Shown piece after piece: positions 24,406 to 35,168 of a stretch of 64,000 nt of DNA (the stretch's first letter is position 1; every line of letters starts with the position of its first letter). The stretch is from the NCBI GenBank assembly GCA_025059545.1, contig JANXDJ010000001.1:1-64000 (forward strand), in the 5' to 3' direction. Below the pieces are notes generated by a model. That model was given only the letters and a program-made list of their open reading frames with translations, was not told where the DNA came from and searched no databases. Source of the DNA: Archaeoglobaceae archaeon. GTDB taxonomy: Archaea; Halobacteriota; Archaeoglobi; Archaeoglobales; Archaeoglobaceae. The position numbers and the translations under genes are program-made.

Positions 24406-27011
24406 TCCCAAAATTTTCTCGTTCTCACATATTTTCTTTCCGCTTCCAGTAAAGCCTTAAAAAAATCCTCTTCACTTGCATAATAACCCGAAAGCACCCT
24501 TTTTGCTGTCTCAAAGCCAACTCCATAAGTGAGCATCGCATAAACTCCTCTCATTCCGTAGCTCATAACGAGGTTTGCAATGTTGAAAAGCTCTTCCTTA
24601 TTCGGTTCATAGTTCTTTCTTTCGCTCAAAACTGCTATCATACTGCTTCCACACTTCAAACACTTCAGAGTCAGATTTCTTGCAATCTCACTATACTTAG
24701 CACCGCAGTTTACGCATATAACTTTGCAAACCTCCCCTTTCAGCCTTTCCATAAATGCTCTCAAAATCGCTTCGCTTGGTTTCGTGATCAGAATGTCTGG
24801 AACCTTGTCTCTACTTTCAACACTTATTGGAGTAAATTTATCATAAACGCTGAAAGTTATTTCCTTTCCAAATTTCTCAAAGAAAATTCTGGCTTTTTCC
24901 AAATCCAATTTCTCTAAGAAGATCTCCCTCAGGGCTTCTCTGTAAACAGGAGTATCTCTTAACTTAACGACCAAGGTTCTCAAATTTACCCTATTCAGAT
25001 CTTCATCCCTTTCAAGAAGCCCGAACTTTCTCCCAGCCTTGACGATCTTCCACTGCATAAGCCTCGTGTCTATGATAGCCCTCTCTGCCAATCTCTCTAT
25101 ACTCTCAGGATCTACGCTAAGCATTACCTCCTTAACCTCCTCAGGGCTCGATGGGTATAGCTTTATCCTATATGGATCAACTTCCATTGAAACATTCGTT
25201 CCTTTCTTCAGAGACAACAATAATGCCAAAATTCTGCCAATAGCCTCATTTGCCTTATGTCCAAAGCAAACATTGACTATAGTCTCTCTTCCTGAACCAT
25301 CTATGACTACGTGAGTATGAGTAGGGACCTCAAAATCTTTCTTTTGCTCTTCTATTTTGTCCAAAACTTTTTTAGCGCCACTTTCATCAACGAAGTTCTT
25401 CAAGTTTTCCGACGTGATCTCATTATTAGAGATCAGCTTTCTAAGCTTCCCCACCAATTGCGCAACTTCAAATGGCACTGGAATTTCTTCACCAACCCAA
25501 GAAGGCACCTCGCCTTCAGCAACTACAGGCTCTACCTTAACAACATCTTCAACACTCAAAAGCTTCCAAAGTTCTCCCTTCATTGCAAAAACTTCTCCGC
25601 TGAAAGTGGAAATGAAGCTTTCATCGAGAGTGCCTATGGTTCTTCCAGAAGTTATATCAACAACTTTAAAGCTCTTCTCGTCCATTATCATTGAGATATT
25701 ATCATAAAAATACTTTCTCGTTCTCCTTCGTGAAGAAATCTCGTTACCATCATAGAAAATCCTCCAGATCTCGCTTAAATACTCACAGATTTTACAGAAT
25801 TCCTCAAAACTAAGATTTCTGTAAAAATAGCACCTTTTAATTATATCATATGCCTTCTTTGTCTCAATTCGTCCATATTCGATTGCCATAGCACATATTT
25901 GATTTGCGAGGACATCTAAGCTGTTTTCATGTATTTCTAAGTCTTCCAATAGCCCAGATTTAGCTCGTTCTATGATTGCAATTGATTCAAGAATATCATC
26001 AAAGGTATTTGCAACTATGTAGCCTATGGATTTTCTGCCAAGCCCGTGTCCACTTCTCCCAATTCTTTGAATAAGCCTAACAGCCTGTCTTGGACTACTA
26101 TATTGAATGACCGCATCTACATGCCCTATATCAATGCCGAGTTCCATTGAAGAGGTGCAAACAAGAGCTTTTAGTTTACCCCTAGCGAAGTCCTCCTCAG
26201 CAGAAATTCTCGCTTCTCTTGAAAGGCTTCCATGGTGAACTTCAGCATTTATCAGCTTTTTTAAATGAACTCCTATAACTTCCGCAGTTTGTCTCGTATT
26301 TACAAAGATTAGGGTAGAGTTGTGCTTATCAACCAGATCCTTTATGAGAGACAACTCGTCATCCGAAGATAGAATTTTGATCTCATATTCCTTTTCAAGA
26401 TCTCCAGAAACAATTTCTGCCCCACCAATGATTTCCGAAATCTTTTCAGGATTGCTTATAGTGGCAGAAAGAGCAATAAGTTGGAATTTAGCAATTTCTC
26501 GCAGTCTTTCAATACCTACGAAAAGTTGAACTCCTCTCTCGCTGTCGATAAGTTCGTGAACTTCATCTACAACGACGAATTTAACATTTCTTAGGGCATT
26601 TCTCAGCTTAGCACCCAAGAAAAGTATCTGAAACGTCTCAGGGGTAGTAATCAATATTTCAGGAGGTTTTCTGCTCTGCTTAACTCTTTCGCTTTCTTTC
26701 GTGTCTCCATGACGGACGTCGATGTTTATTTTTAGAATTTCTGCAATTTTTTTCATCCTCCTGAGCATATCTCGATTCAAAGCCCTCAGAGGGGTGATAT
26801 ATAGGACACAAATACCGGGATTTTTTCTTTCGAGCATTTTCTGGAAGATTGGAACCATCACCGCTTCGGTTTTACCACTACCAGTCGGAGCTATTAAAAG
26901 CGTATTTTTGCCAGAATACACTACTTCAAAAGCTTTTTTCTGGAGTTCAGTTAGTTCCTCTATTCCAACAGCCTTCAGGGCTTTTTCAAGTCTTTCATCG
27001 AGCAGAGGCAT
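24402..27011 (-). CDS. lhr: Lhr-type superfamily 2 helicase
   Basis: An 869-residue ATP-dependent helicase with the Lhr-core layout. Motif I is APTGSGKTEA at 41-50 and motif II DEVH near 150. Motif III is SATISNP, and motifs V-VI are SSMELGIDIG and RIGRSGHGLG. The winged helix and Lhr beta-barrel domain follow. Near residue 780 lies a four-Cys zinc motif (CVNCG...CLKCG). Lhr proteins unwind 3'-tailed nucleic acid and are linked to repair and RNA metabolism. It is divergent from an Lrp regulator. Confidence 0.92.
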   Translation of the reverse strand: MPLLDERLEKALKAVGIEELTELQKKAFEVVYSGKNTLLIAPTGSGKTEAVMVPIFQKMLERKNPGICVLYITPLRALNRDMLRRMKKIAEILKINIDVRHGDTKESERVKQSRKPPEILITTPETFQILFLGAKLRNALRNVKFVVVDEVHELIDSERGVQLFVGIERLREIAKFQLIALSATISNPEKISEIIGGAEIVSGDLEKEYEIKILSSDDELSLIKDLVDKHNSTLIFVNTRQTAEVIGVHLKKLINAEVHHGSLSREARISAEEDFARGKLKALVCTSSMELGIDIGHVDAVIQYSSPRQAVRLIQRIGRSGHGLGRKSIGYIVANTFDDILESIAIIERAKSGLLEDLEIHENSLDVLANQICAMAIEYGRIETKKAYDIIKRCYFYRNLSFEEFCKICEYLSEIWRIFYDGNEISSRRRTRKYFYDNISMIMDEKSFKVVDITSGRTIGTLDESFISTFSGEVFAMKGELWKLLSVEDVVKVEPVVAEGEVPSWVGEEIPVPFEVAQLVGKLRKLISNNEITSENLKNFVDESGAKKVLDKIEEQKKDFEVPTHTHVVIDGSGRETIVNVCFGHKANEAIGRILALLLSLKKGTNVSMEVDPYRIKLYPSSPEEVKEVMLSVDPESIERLAERAIIDTRLMQWKIVKAGRKFGLLERDEDLNRVNLRTLVVKLRDTPVYREALREIFLEKLDLEKARIFFEKFGKEITFSVYDKFTPISVESRDKVPDILITKPSEAILRAFMERLKGEVCKVICVNCGAKYSEIARNLTLKCLKCGSSMIAVLSERKNYEPNKEELFNIANLVMSYGMRGVYAMLTYGVGFETAKRVLSGYYASEEDFFKALLEAERKYVRTRKFWD

Positions 27012-27070
27012 TTCTTCTCAAATTAAAAGTTTAGGCTAAGATTTAAAAATTCTACAACACAATTATAAAC

Positions 27071-27520
27071 ATGGTGAAAATTGATGAGATTGATCTGAAC
27101 ATTCTTAAAGAACTTCAAAATGATGCGAGAAAGAGCCTTAAAGAGATCGCAGAAAAAGTTGGAGTTGCTGAAGGGACTGTTTACAACAGGATAAACAAAA
27201 TGAGGAACTTGGGAATAATAAAGAAGTTCATTCCGATTCTTGACTACTCCTCACTTGGCTACGACATCACCGCTGTAATTGGTATAACCGCAGAAGGTGG
27301 ACAGATCGTTGAAATTGAAAAGGAGATTGCAAAGGAGAAAAGTGTAACTGCGGTTTACGATGTGACTGGAGAATACGACATTCTGATCGTTGCAAAGTTT
27401 GAGAGTAGAGAGAAGCTGAATGAGTTTGTTAAAAGACTATTAGGAATGAAAAGCGTTAAAAAAACATACACGATGCTTGTCCTCAATGTTGTTAAAGAAG
27501 CACACATGATCGAACTGTGA
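27071..27520 (+). CDS. Lrp/AsnC family transcriptional regulator
   Basis: A 149-residue regulator with an N-terminal helix-turn-helix (IDLNILKELQNDARKSLKEI start; EGTVYNRINKMRNLGI recognition region) and a C-terminal RAM/AsnC ligand domain (about 70-145, with VYDVTGEYDILIVAKF). Such proteins sense amino acids and control metabolism genes or themselves. It ends one base before argJ begins its 3' end on the opposite strand and is divergent from lhr. A TATA-like AATTATAAAC abuts the start. Confidence 0.9.
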   Translation: MVKIDEIDLNILKELQNDARKSLKEIAEKVGVAEGTVYNRINKMRNLGIIKKFIPILDYSSLGYDITAVIGITAEGGQIVEIEKEIAKEKSVTAVYDVTGEYDILIVAKFESREKLNEFVKRLLGMKSVKKTYTMLVLNVVKEAHMIEL

Positions 27521-28651
27521 TCAAGTTGTATATTCTGAGTTTATCTTAACATATTCATAACTCAGATCACATCCTATTGCGTAATCACTGCAATTTCCCT
27601 TATGTAGATCTATCAAGATTCTGAAGTCCCCTTTCATTATCCCTCTTGCCTCTTCTTCTCTGCCCGTAAGTCTCCCGTGATCCACCAGCAAAACGCTTTT
27701 TTCTTCATTCTCAAAAGCCACTGTAATTTTTTCATCAACTTCTGCGCCACTATAACCGAGTGCAGCGATTATTCTGCCCCAGTTCGGATCACAACCAAAT
27801 ACTGCGGTTTTCACAAGCAGAGAATTTGCAACTGCCTTTGCTGCAATCTCTGCGGATTTTTCACTCTTTGCACCATTTACTATGACTTCAAAAACCTTCG
27901 TTGCTCCCTCGCCATCTCTCGCAATCTGTTTCGCAATGCTGTAGAAGACTTTCCCGAGCTCTTCTTCAAAAATATCTCTACTAATTTTCTCTCTTCCAGT
28001 GGCAATCAAAAGCACTGTGTCGTTTGTAGAGGTGTCTCCATCTACCGTTAGTCTGTTCAACGGCTTTACAGCTTTTCGTAGAATTTCATAAAGTTCTCCG
28101 CTTTCAAATTTTGCAGAAGTGAACGCAAAACAGAGCATAGTCGCAAGATTTGGCGAGATCATTCCCGCTCCTTTCGCAACCGCTGAGATCTTTGCAACCT
28201 TTGAAAAAGCTTTTTTTACGAACTTATCAGTCGTCCTTATCGCCTTAGAAAATTTCTCCGCATGCTCCTTGCTATTTCCTAAATCTCTATAAACCTCTGG
28301 AGTTTTTTTTCTAATCCATTCTATGTCAAGCTTCCTTCCAATAACGCCGGTTGAGGCAATAGCAACTTCATCCGCTCTGCAACCAAAAATTTCGGCAGCA
28401 ATTCTGCACATCTCCTTAGCATCACTTAATCCCTGCTCGCCTGTGAATGCATTTGCATTTCCACTGTTTACAATTAAACCTTTTGCGTATCCCTTACTTA
28501 TATTCTCTTGGCACACAATTACAGGTGCAGCTTTAATCTTATTCCCAGTAAAAACACCCGCAATGCTTCCATTAAACTTAGCAAGTCCCAAACCAAGCTT
28601 GCCTTCCTTAATGCCGCTGCATATGACACCATCGACTTCTGTGATCTCCAT
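27521..28651 (-). CDS. argJ: Glutamate N-acetyltransferase / ornithine acetyltransferase ArgJ
   Basis: A 376-residue enzyme that moves an acetyl group from N-acetylornithine to glutamate in cyclic arginine synthesis. The self-cleavage site that yields alpha and beta chains is in AKGAGMISPNLATMLCF, with Thr as the nucleophile after the Ala. Other landmarks are VNSGNANAFTGEQG near the N terminus and GCDPNWGRIIAALGYSG later. Whether it is mono- or bifunctional cannot be told. No other arg genes are nearby. A TATA-like element is shared with the pgk promoter region. Confidence 0.93.
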   Translation of the reverse strand: MEITEVDGVICSGIKEGKLGLGLAKFNGSIAGVFTGNKIKAAPVIVCQENISKGYAKGLIVNSGNANAFTGEQGLSDAKEMCRIAAEIFGCRADEVAIASTGVIGRKLDIEWIRKKTPEVYRDLGNSKEHAEKFSKAIRTTDKFVKKAFSKVAKISAVAKGAGMISPNLATMLCFAFTSAKFESGELYEILRKAVKPLNRLTVDGDTSTNDTVLLIATGREKISRDIFEEELGKVFYSIAKQIARDGEGATKVFEVIVNGAKSEKSAEIAAKAVANSLLVKTAVFGCDPNWGRIIAALGYSGAEVDEKITVAFENEEKSVLLVDHGRLTGREEEARGIMKGDFRILIDLHKGNCSDYAIGCDLSYEYVKINSEYTT

Positions 28652-28709
28652 GCGTCGAGTTAATGTGGGATTAAAAAATCCTTTTAAAACGAAGCTTCAA
28701 CGCACTCTC

Positions 28710-29921
28710 ATGACCGAACTTCCAACGCTTGACGATATAGATAGCAAACAAAAATCCGTGCTTCTAAGACTTGACATAAACGCTCCAATTGTTAACTCGA
28801 CAATTTTAGATACCACAAGGTTTGAAAGCCATCTTCCAACGCTCAGAGAGCTTGAGGACAAGAGAATGGTTATATTAGCCCACCAAAGCAGACCAGGAAG
28901 GAGAGACTTTACAACCTTGGAAGAACATGCTAAGGTTCTATCCAAAATTGTTGGAAGAGAGGTTGATTATATAGATGAGATCTTCAGCAGAAGAGTTTTA
29001 GAACGAATAAGGAACATGAAGTCTGGCGAAGTCGTGCTTCTTGAGAACGTTAGGTTTTATTCCGAAGAACAGCTTGATAGAACCGCTGAAGATCATGCCA
29101 ATTCTCTGATGGTAAAAAGGTTAAAAGATAACTTCGATGCCTTTGTAAATGATGCGTTTTCTGCATTTCACAGGAGCCACGCTTCTCTTGTTGGCTTCAT
29201 TCCTGTGCTACCGACTTTTATAGGCAGAGTGGCGGAGAAAGAGATAAATGCTCTCAGTAGAGGATTGCGAAAAGGAGAAAGAATTGCCTTCGTTCTTGGA
29301 GGGGCGAAGATCAAAGATCCCATAAAGGTCATGAAGAACGTGCTCGAAAACGGAATTGCTGAGAGAGTTTTCCTCACAGGTGTTATCGCAAACTATTTCT
29401 TGCATTTGAAGGGTAAAGAAATCGGAGAAGAGAACAGAAAAATCGTCGAAGATAACAAAGAGAATGTAAAAGATGAGGATGCAAAAAAGCTACTTGAAAA
29501 ACATAAAGATAAGATCCTCCTTCCCATTGACTTTGGTATTGAGGTTGGAGGTGTTCGAGAAGACGTTTCGCTCGAGGATTTCAAAGGAAAAGGTATTATA
29601 AAAGACATAGGAGTTGAAACGATGAATGAATTCTCAAAAATGATACCGGAGTTCGACACAGTAGTCGTTAATGGAACCGCTGGCGTTTATGAGGACACAA
29701 AGTTTTCTATCGGCACATATGAGGTTCTTAAAGCAGTTTCAAAGGTAAAATTTTCCATAGTTGGAGGCGGACATAGCGCTTCCGCTGTGAACATGTTCGG
29801 ACTTGGTGACAAAGTGAGCCACGTTTCAATCGCTGGTGGTGCCTGCGTCAGATTTCTCAGTGGTGAGAAATTGCCAGTGATAGAGAAGATAATGGAGTAT
29901 TGGGGCAAAAATAAGAAGTAA
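28710..29921 (+). CDS. pgk: Phosphoglycerate kinase
   Basis: A 403-residue archaeal PGK that transfers phosphate between 1,3-bisphosphoglycerate and ADP. It keeps LLRLDINAPIV, AHQSRPGR, ENVRFYSEE, NDAFSAFHRSHASLVG, GGAKIKDPIKVM and SIVGGGHSASA as family motifs. A much longer in-frame opening exists upstream, but that part is antisense to argJ. ATG 28710 is the right start because the family's N terminus begins there and TTTTAAAA lies about 27 bases upstream (leaderless). It ends two bases before the convergent dnaG. Confidence 0.95.
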   Translation: MTELPTLDDIDSKQKSVLLRLDINAPIVNSTILDTTRFESHLPTLRELEDKRMVILAHQSRPGRRDFTTLEEHAKVLSKIVGREVDYIDEIFSRRVLERIRNMKSGEVVLLENVRFYSEEQLDRTAEDHANSLMVKRLKDNFDAFVNDAFSAFHRSHASLVGFIPVLPTFIGRVAEKEINALSRGLRKGERIAFVLGGAKIKDPIKVMKNVLENGIAERVFLTGVIANYFLHLKGKEIGEENRKIVEDNKENVKDEDAKKLLEKHKDKILLPIDFGIEVGGVREDVSLEDFKGKGIIKDIGVETMNEFSKMIPEFDTVVVNGTAGVYEDTKFSIGTYEVLKAVSKVKFSIVGGGHSASAVNMFGLGDKVSHVSIAGGACVRFLSGEKLPVIEKIMEYWGKNKK

Positions 29922-29923
29922 AA

Positions 29924-31093
29924 TTAAAGCTGGTCAAAAGTTATGATCCTTATAGAAGTTGGTAGCTTTACGACACTTCCAAGCTTTGCCCCTACCACAT
30001 AACTTATATCTTTCTTTGCAGCGATGTCAATGAGCCTCTGAGTTATTATTCCATCAAAGACGATCACAGATGCCTTTATGTTGTTGGTCTTCAGAGTTTT
30101 AACGAGATCCCTTACAGGGACTTCCTTGACAACATTAAAGCTCTTGTCGAGAATTCTCGCAAGCAATTTTCCCTCAACCATCTCCTTATGAGATTTTAAG
30201 CTTTCGTGAGATGAAACTTTCTCCTCTTTTGGAGCTGTCTGTTCCTTCTTTAGCACATGAACTTGTTCTACCGGGATCTTGTTTCTGAGTGATTTTAAGA
30301 TCTCCTTCAATGTCAAATCCTCTACTCCCTTACCTTCAGGTGCTCTTGCTATAAAATCCACATCCGCAACTTGTAAAAGCTCCTTTAATATAAGCTCTCC
30401 TCCTCTATCACCGTCTAAAAAAGCTGTAACTGTCTTCTTTTTGCTTAGCTCAATGATCGTCTTTGGTATATTCGTGCCTTCGACAGCTATAACATTTCTT
30501 ATGCCATGCCTGAGTAAATTTAGCACATCAGCACGCCCTTCAACAACGATTATGGCATCTGACTCATCCACCGCTGGCCCAGCTGGTAATTTTTCCTCAC
30601 CATATTCTACAACTTCATCAACCCTTATAGCCTGTCTTACAAGTTCTGTTATCTTCTCTGACTCAATTTCTGGCTCCTCAAATAACTCCCTGAGAATTTC
30701 CATCGATCTCTCAACTATTTTTTTTCTCTTGCTCGAGCGAACATCTTCAATTCTGCTCACTTTGATCTTCGCTGAACAAGGTCCAACTCTTTCAATCGTT
30801 TCAAGAGCCGCAGCGATGATCGCTGTTTCAACCTTATCAAGGCTTGAGGGGATCTTTATCTCGCCGTAGCTTTTCCCTCCCTTGCTGTCAATCTTAACCT
30901 CGATTCTACCTATCCTACCAGTTTTCTGAAGTTCTCTTAGATCGAGATCTCCGCCAAGAAGCCCTTCTGTTTGACCGAATATAGCCCCAACAACATCGGG
31001 ACGTTCAACAACACCATCGGTAAGTATTTCAGCGTAAATAAGATACTTAGTAGTATCTGAAGTTTTCATCATATAAGCATCATCCCCTGTCAT
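29924..31093 (-). CDS. dnaG: Archaeal DnaG-type primase
   Basis: A 389-residue protein with an N-terminal archaeal region and a central TOPRIM domain: [14 protein letters not shown] (catalytic Glu) and [12 protein letters not shown] (DxD). The usual bacterial zinc-binding domain is absent. Archaeal DnaG makes primers in vitro and also associates with the exosome, so both roles are possible. TTTAAA about 26 bases before the ATG indicates a leaderless mRNA. Confidence 0.93.
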   Translation of the reverse strand: MTGDDAYMMKTSDTTKYLIYAEILTDGVVERPDVVGAIFGQTEGLLGGDLDLRELQKTGRIGRIEVKIDSKGGKSYGEIKIPSSLDKVETAIIAAALETIERVGPCSAKIKVSRIEDVRSSKRKKIVERSMEILRELFEEPEIESEKITELVRQAIRVDEVVEYGEEKLPAGPAVDESDAIIVVEGRADVLNLLRHGIRNVIAVEGTNIPKTIIELSKKKTVTAFLDGDRGGELILKELLQVADVDFIARAPEGKGVEDLTLKEILKSLRNKIPVEQVHVLKKEQTAPKEEKVSSHESLKSHKEMVEGKLLARILDKSFNVVKEVPVRDLVKTLKTNNIKASVIVFDGIITQRLIDIAAKKDISYVVGAKLGSVVKLPTSIRIITFDQL

Positions 31094-31134
31094 CCAATAA
31101 CCTACTCAACTTCTCTTTAAATAGTTTTTGAACA

Positions 31135-31482
31135 CTATTTAAGGAAGTCTTCAATAATTTTTAATATTTCCTTTCTTGTGAATGGTTTCTTCAATATTCT
31201 ATCAACCCCTGCCTCTATCGCTTTTTCTCCTTTTGAGCTTGCATACGCTGTAATCGCAATAATCTTGGCATTTGGATTTATTTTCTTTATTTCTTTAACC
31301 GCATCTATCCCACTCATTACCGGCATCATAATATCCATAAGAACCAGATCGGGTTTTTCTTTTTTGTAGAGTTCTACAGCTTCTCTTCCGTTTGAGGCTT
31401 CAAGAACCTTGTAATCCTTCAGCATGATCTTGAGAATTTCTCTCATCGCGGTCTCGTCATCCACAATCATTACACTTCTCAT
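31135..31482 (-). CDS. Single-domain CheY-like response regulator
   Basis: A 115-residue receiver domain with acidic pocket Asp8-Asp9, phospho-acceptor Asp50 (LVLMDIMMP), switch Thr in ITAYAS and Lys in KKPF. No output domain is present, so it probably relays signals to another protein. ATG 31482 is preferred over an opening 45 bases upstream, because the receiver fold begins there and TTTAAATA lies 26 bases before it. No histidine kinase is adjacent. Confidence 0.92.
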   Translation of the reverse strand: MRSVMIVDDETAMREILKIMLKDYKVLEASNGREAVELYKKEKPDLVLMDIMMPVMSGIDAVKEIKKINPNAKIIAITAYASSKGEKAIEAGVDRILKKPFTRKEILKIIEDFLK

Positions 31483-31612
31483 CAACAATTCTAATGTTTT
31501 CGTATTTAAAAAGCTTACCACAACCAACCCGATGATCTATAAATCTGAAATACATCGAAAACTCGAAAGACAATTAATAAACCTATTCAAAAACCATATT
31601 CCCAACTAAGAG

Positions 31613-33955
31613 TTAAAAGAAAGATTCAAGGCTCATCTGCGATGTTCTCTCAATTTTTTCTTCAGAAAAACCAAATCTCTCGAGAATTCTTAGAACTGCG
31701 GGAATTATCTGATGCTCAATGTAGTAATCTTTGTCAAGCTTTTTCGTCTCTTCACCGCTTTTCAACTTGATCCTGATATTCTCACCGTCGAATTGCTCGA
31801 TCATATCAATTGGATATGCTCGATCTCCAATATTTCCAGGACCTTTAACGATTACAAAGCCCACTTTTGAACCCACTGGATAGAAAATACCAACCTCTTC
31901 AGCTTTTTTAACCGCTTTGACGTGAGCTTGAACCGCTTCGTATTTAGATGGTTTCTTCGTCAGTCCTTTATAGATCACAACGTCCTCAAGCTTTATCTTC
32001 CCAGCTCGGATGCTTTCGACGATCTCCTTAATATAACTCATTGCCTTTTCAGGATCTTTTTCTTTCAGTATTATCTCTATAACACCTTTTTGAGCTTTCT
32101 TAGCTAATTCACACCAATCTCCACGCCTAACTTCGAGTCCACGCACCAATATTTTGTCTTCAGCGGTCAATCCAGCGTATCTTTTCTTTTCAACGAAGAA
32201 TATGGTTTTAAAAAGCTCATCAAGCTCAATTTGGACTGGTAGTCTCTTAGATATTTCTAATATAAGCTTTTCAACCTCTTCCTCAAGTTCCTCCAATCCC
32301 AATCCAGTTTTTGAGATAAATATGCTGTCTGTATCACCATATAGAACCTTAAACTCAAGATCTTGCGCTATCTTTGCGGAAGTCTTTATAAAATACCTGC
32401 CCCATGCAGTTGTGGCTTCAGCACACTTTCTACAATACCATCGTGCACCAGCCCAGCCCATGTAGCCATAAAAGGAGTTTGTAAGGATCTTAAGCGTTTG
32501 CTGTTTTATGTCAAGCAGTTTAGATCTTGGATCTTTTTCATCAATACTCTTCATAATCGTCTTTATCTCTCTCCTTTTTTCTATTAACATTTTGAGAATT
32601 CTCCTGAAAAATCCTTCAGGTTGTTTTCTAAACTTGTAGTTAACTTCCGGAGCAACGTAACAATCACCTTCCTCAGCTAAGGTATCAGGACTAATATTGT
32701 AAGCTATCATGATTGAGGGATACATACTTGCAAAGTCTAGCTCAGCAACATTTTCGTGCAAACCTCTTTCTGGCTCTATTACGAGAGCTCCTTCATAGCT
32801 TTCAAATAATACCTCTTCAGCATTTGGAGCTATTTCTCCCAACTTCCTTGCCTCACTTAGCAAAAGCCAATCAACCTGTTTTCCTCTACCCATTCTCGAG
32901 ATATCGTCAAGAGGTAGCCTTATAAGTCTCGCAAGCTCATAGTGCATAGGCAAAAGCTCTTTTGCAATCATATACGTGTGGATAACGTCTCTCTTTGCAT
33001 GAGTGAGTACTTTTTCCTTATCGTTTTGCCAGTATCTGTTTATGTCCTTCGCTTCTATATCCTCAATGTCGATCTTTGCTCCAAGGAATTCTGCGATGTT
33101 TTCAAGCTTTTTGATCTTTACATCCGTTATTCTTAAAGCGATGTCATAGAGATCTACATTCAACCTCCCAGCGATCTTTGGTCTCCCACCTTTGAATTTG
33201 ATCAAAGAACCGTCTCTTCCAATGTCCAACGAGATCTTTAGCTTTTCAGCCCTTTTTCTTATATAAGGCCAGTCAAAGGCGTCCTGATTATAGCCAACGA
33301 TCAAATCTGGATCTATTTCCTTTATTATTTGCACAAAATCCTGAATTATTGTCCTTTCATTTCCATGCAGTATTTCCTCTCTCTCATTACTCCACTTAAC
33401 CGAAATAACTATGATCGGATCCTTTTCCGGATCTGGCATGCCGAAAGAGGATAACATTTCACAATCAAAGGCTAAAATATTAAGCTCGGGAATTTCCTTG
33501 TTAACTCTCTCAACTTCTTCAATCTCATAGCTTCTTAGCTTCCCCTCACTCTCTTTACCCTTAATCCTTATCCCGTCAAGACATGCAAGATCCTTATCGA
33601 TCAAATAACGATAGGCAAATGGTATGTCCGCTTCTCTAACTTCACCAAATTTAGAGAGAAAGTCTCTAAGCTTTGGAACATGTTGGGGGTGTTTTGCATA
33701 AATTATAAAACCGGGGATTTCTCTTCCAAAGAATTTAACTTTTGTCTTTTCGTAAGAAGCAGGAGAAATTAATTCTTTTTTAGTTCTAATCATCGCATTC
33801 TGGATCGTATCCTCATCTATGTCCAATACGTAAAAGTAAGGTTTGAAATTTTTATCATAGGCGATAAATGGCTCATGATCTTTACACCACAACCTCAAAA
33901 CCGCGCTATCGTCGAAAGTGACGTATTCAACATCTAAGAGCCATCCTTCTACCAC
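31613..33955 (-). CDS. polB: Family-B DNA polymerase
   Basis: A 780-residue replicative-type polymerase. The 3'-5' exonuclease has ILAFDCEML (Exo I), VGYNQDAFDWPY (Exo II) and HAKRDVIHTY (Exo III). Polymerase motifs are DFASMYPSIM (A), KILTNSFYGYMGW (B) and YGDTDSIF (C). The C terminus ends QMSLESFF, a PIP box for the sliding clamp. There is no intein. The start is GTG at 33955, with TTTAAAT about 28 bases upstream. It is divergent from acyP. Confidence 0.96.
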   Translation of the reverse strand: MVEGWLLDVEYVTFDDSAVLRLWCKDHEPFIAYDKNFKPYFYVLDIDEDTIQNAMIRTKKELISPASYEKTKVKFFGREIPGFIIYAKHPQHVPKLRDFLSKFGEVREADIPFAYRYLIDKDLACLDGIRIKGKESEGKLRSYEIEEVERVNKEIPELNILAFDCEMLSSFGMPDPEKDPIIVISVKWSNEREEILHGNERTIIQDFVQIIKEIDPDLIVGYNQDAFDWPYIRKRAEKLKISLDIGRDGSLIKFKGGRPKIAGRLNVDLYDIALRITDVKIKKLENIAEFLGAKIDIEDIEAKDINRYWQNDKEKVLTHAKRDVIHTYMIAKELLPMHYELARLIRLPLDDISRMGRGKQVDWLLLSEARKLGEIAPNAEEVLFESYEGALVIEPERGLHENVAELDFASMYPSIMIAYNISPDTLAEEGDCYVAPEVNYKFRKQPEGFFRRILKMLIEKRREIKTIMKSIDEKDPRSKLLDIKQQTLKILTNSFYGYMGWAGARWYCRKCAEATTAWGRYFIKTSAKIAQDLEFKVLYGDTDSIFISKTGLGLEELEEEVEKLILEISKRLPVQIELDELFKTIFFVEKKRYAGLTAEDKILVRGLEVRRGDWCELAKKAQKGVIEIILKEKDPEKAMSYIKEIVESIRAGKIKLEDVVIYKGLTKKPSKYEAVQAHVKAVKKAEEVGIFYPVGSKVGFVIVKGPGNIGDRAYPIDMIEQFDGENIRIKLKSGEETKKLDKDYYIEHQIIPAVLRILERFGFSEEKIERTSQMSLESFF

Positions 33956-34080
33956 AGATCCATTACTACAAGAAGGATTTAAATTTAACTTATATACGAG
34001 AAATGGAGTCCAATCAAAACTTTAAAACAGAAATTCAGCAATTGAGTTAAAACTTTATACTTCTGATATATCTTTTTTTG

Positions 34081-34350
34081 ATGAGAGCGGTAGAGATCTA
34101 CGTTAGCGGTGTTGTTCAAGGTGTTGGATTCAGATATTATACAACAAAAGTTGCTAAAGAACTCGGAATAAAGGGATTCGTGAAAAATTTGCCAGATGGA
34201 AGAGTTTACATATATGCAGTTGGAGAGGGAAATTCTTTGGAGAAGTTCATTTCGAGTGTGCGCCAAGGACCACCACTTGCAGTGGTTAGAGATGTTGAAA
34301 TCAGAAATGCAGAAATTAAAGAATTTGAAAGGTTTGAGGTGAGAAGATAA
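34081..34350 (+). CDS. acyP: Acylphosphatase
   Basis: An 89-residue acylphosphatase that hydrolyses acyl phosphates. The signature [11 protein letters not shown] contains the catalytic Arg18, and Asn36 is in GFVKNLPDG. The start is ATG 34081, not the TTG just before it. AACTTTATAC about 30 bases upstream acts as a TATA box. Its stop shares one base with the hisF start (TAATG). Confidence 0.95.
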   Translation: MRAVEIYVSGVVQGVGFRYYTTKVAKELGIKGFVKNLPDGRVYIYAVGEGNSLEKFISSVRQGPPLAVVRDVEIRNAEIKEFERFEVRR

Positions 34351-35168
34351 TGCTCGCAAAAAGGATAATTCCATGCTTAGATGTCACTTACAGAAATGGA
34401 AAGGCGATGGTGGTCAAGGGTGTTGAATTCTTGAACTTGCGAGATGCTGGCGATCCAGTTGAATTGGCTAAAAGGTATGATTCTGAGGGAGCGGATGAAC
34501 TCGTTTTTCTCGATATAACCGCATCACCAGAAGGTAGAAAAACGATGGTTGACATCGTAGAGAATACCGCTGAGAACGTTTTCATCCCATTCACAGTAGG
34601 AGGTGGAATAAGAACTATTGAAGACATTAATGCAATCCTGTCTGCTGGAGCGGATAAGGTTTCTATAAATACTTCCGCGGTTAAAGATCCTGAATTTGTC
34701 AAAAAATCCTCGAAGATCTTTGGTAGCCAGTGCATCGTTGTTGCAATAGATTGCAAGAGGAATTTTGAATTAAATAAGGGCAAATACATTCTCGAACTCG
34801 AAGATGGTAGAAAAGCATGGTATGAAGTTTATATATACGGGGGTAGACAGGCTACTGGCATAGATGCGCTCTGGTGGGCTAAAAAAGTTGAAGAACTCGG
34901 AGCCGGTGAAATTTTGCTGACTTCAATGGATAGAGATGGAACAAGAGACGGCTATGATATCCCGATCACGAGAGCTATGAGTGAGGAACTCAGCATACCA
35001 ATCATCGCTTCTGGTGGTGCTGGAAAACTTGAACACTTTTATGAGGGTTTTGTTGACGGAAAAGCTGATGCTTGCTTGGCTGCGGGCATATTCCACTACA
35101 GAGAGATAAGCATTGCTCAGGTAAAAGAGTATCTAGCTACAAGAGGGGTGAAAGTGAGATGGAAATAA
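34350..35168 (+). CDS. hisF: Imidazole glycerol phosphate synthase subunit HisF
   Basis: A 272-residue TIM barrel that makes IGP and AICAR in histidine synthesis with HisH. The family's catalytic aspartates are in [11 protein letters not shown] and [12 protein letters not shown]; phosphate loops GGGIRT and SGGAGK are present. It is a little longer than usual because of an insertion around residue 140. It is coupled to acyP by a one-base overlap and to the MazG-like gene by ten bases. Other his genes lie elsewhere. Confidence 0.95.
   Translation: MLAKRIIPCLDVTYRNGKAMVVKGVEFLNLRDAGDPVELAKRYDSEGADELVFLDITASPEGRKTMVDIVENTAENVFIPFTVGGGIRTIEDINAILSAGADKVSINTSAVKDPEFVKKSSKIFGSQCIVVAIDCKRNFELNKGKYILELEDGRKAWYEVYIYGGRQATGIDALWWAKKVEELGAGEILLTSMDRDGTRDGYDIPITRAMSEELSIPIIASGGAGKLEHFYEGFVDGKADACLAAGIFHYREISIAQVKEYLATRGVKVRWK

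Noticed and set aside
28323..28709. N-terminal extension of pgk
   Set aside because: The extra 129 codons lie opposite argJ and do not match the family; the TATA box and true start are at 28710.
30279..30869. A 196-codon plus-strand open frame
   Set aside because: It is the mirror of dnaG; serine-rich composition and no start signals.
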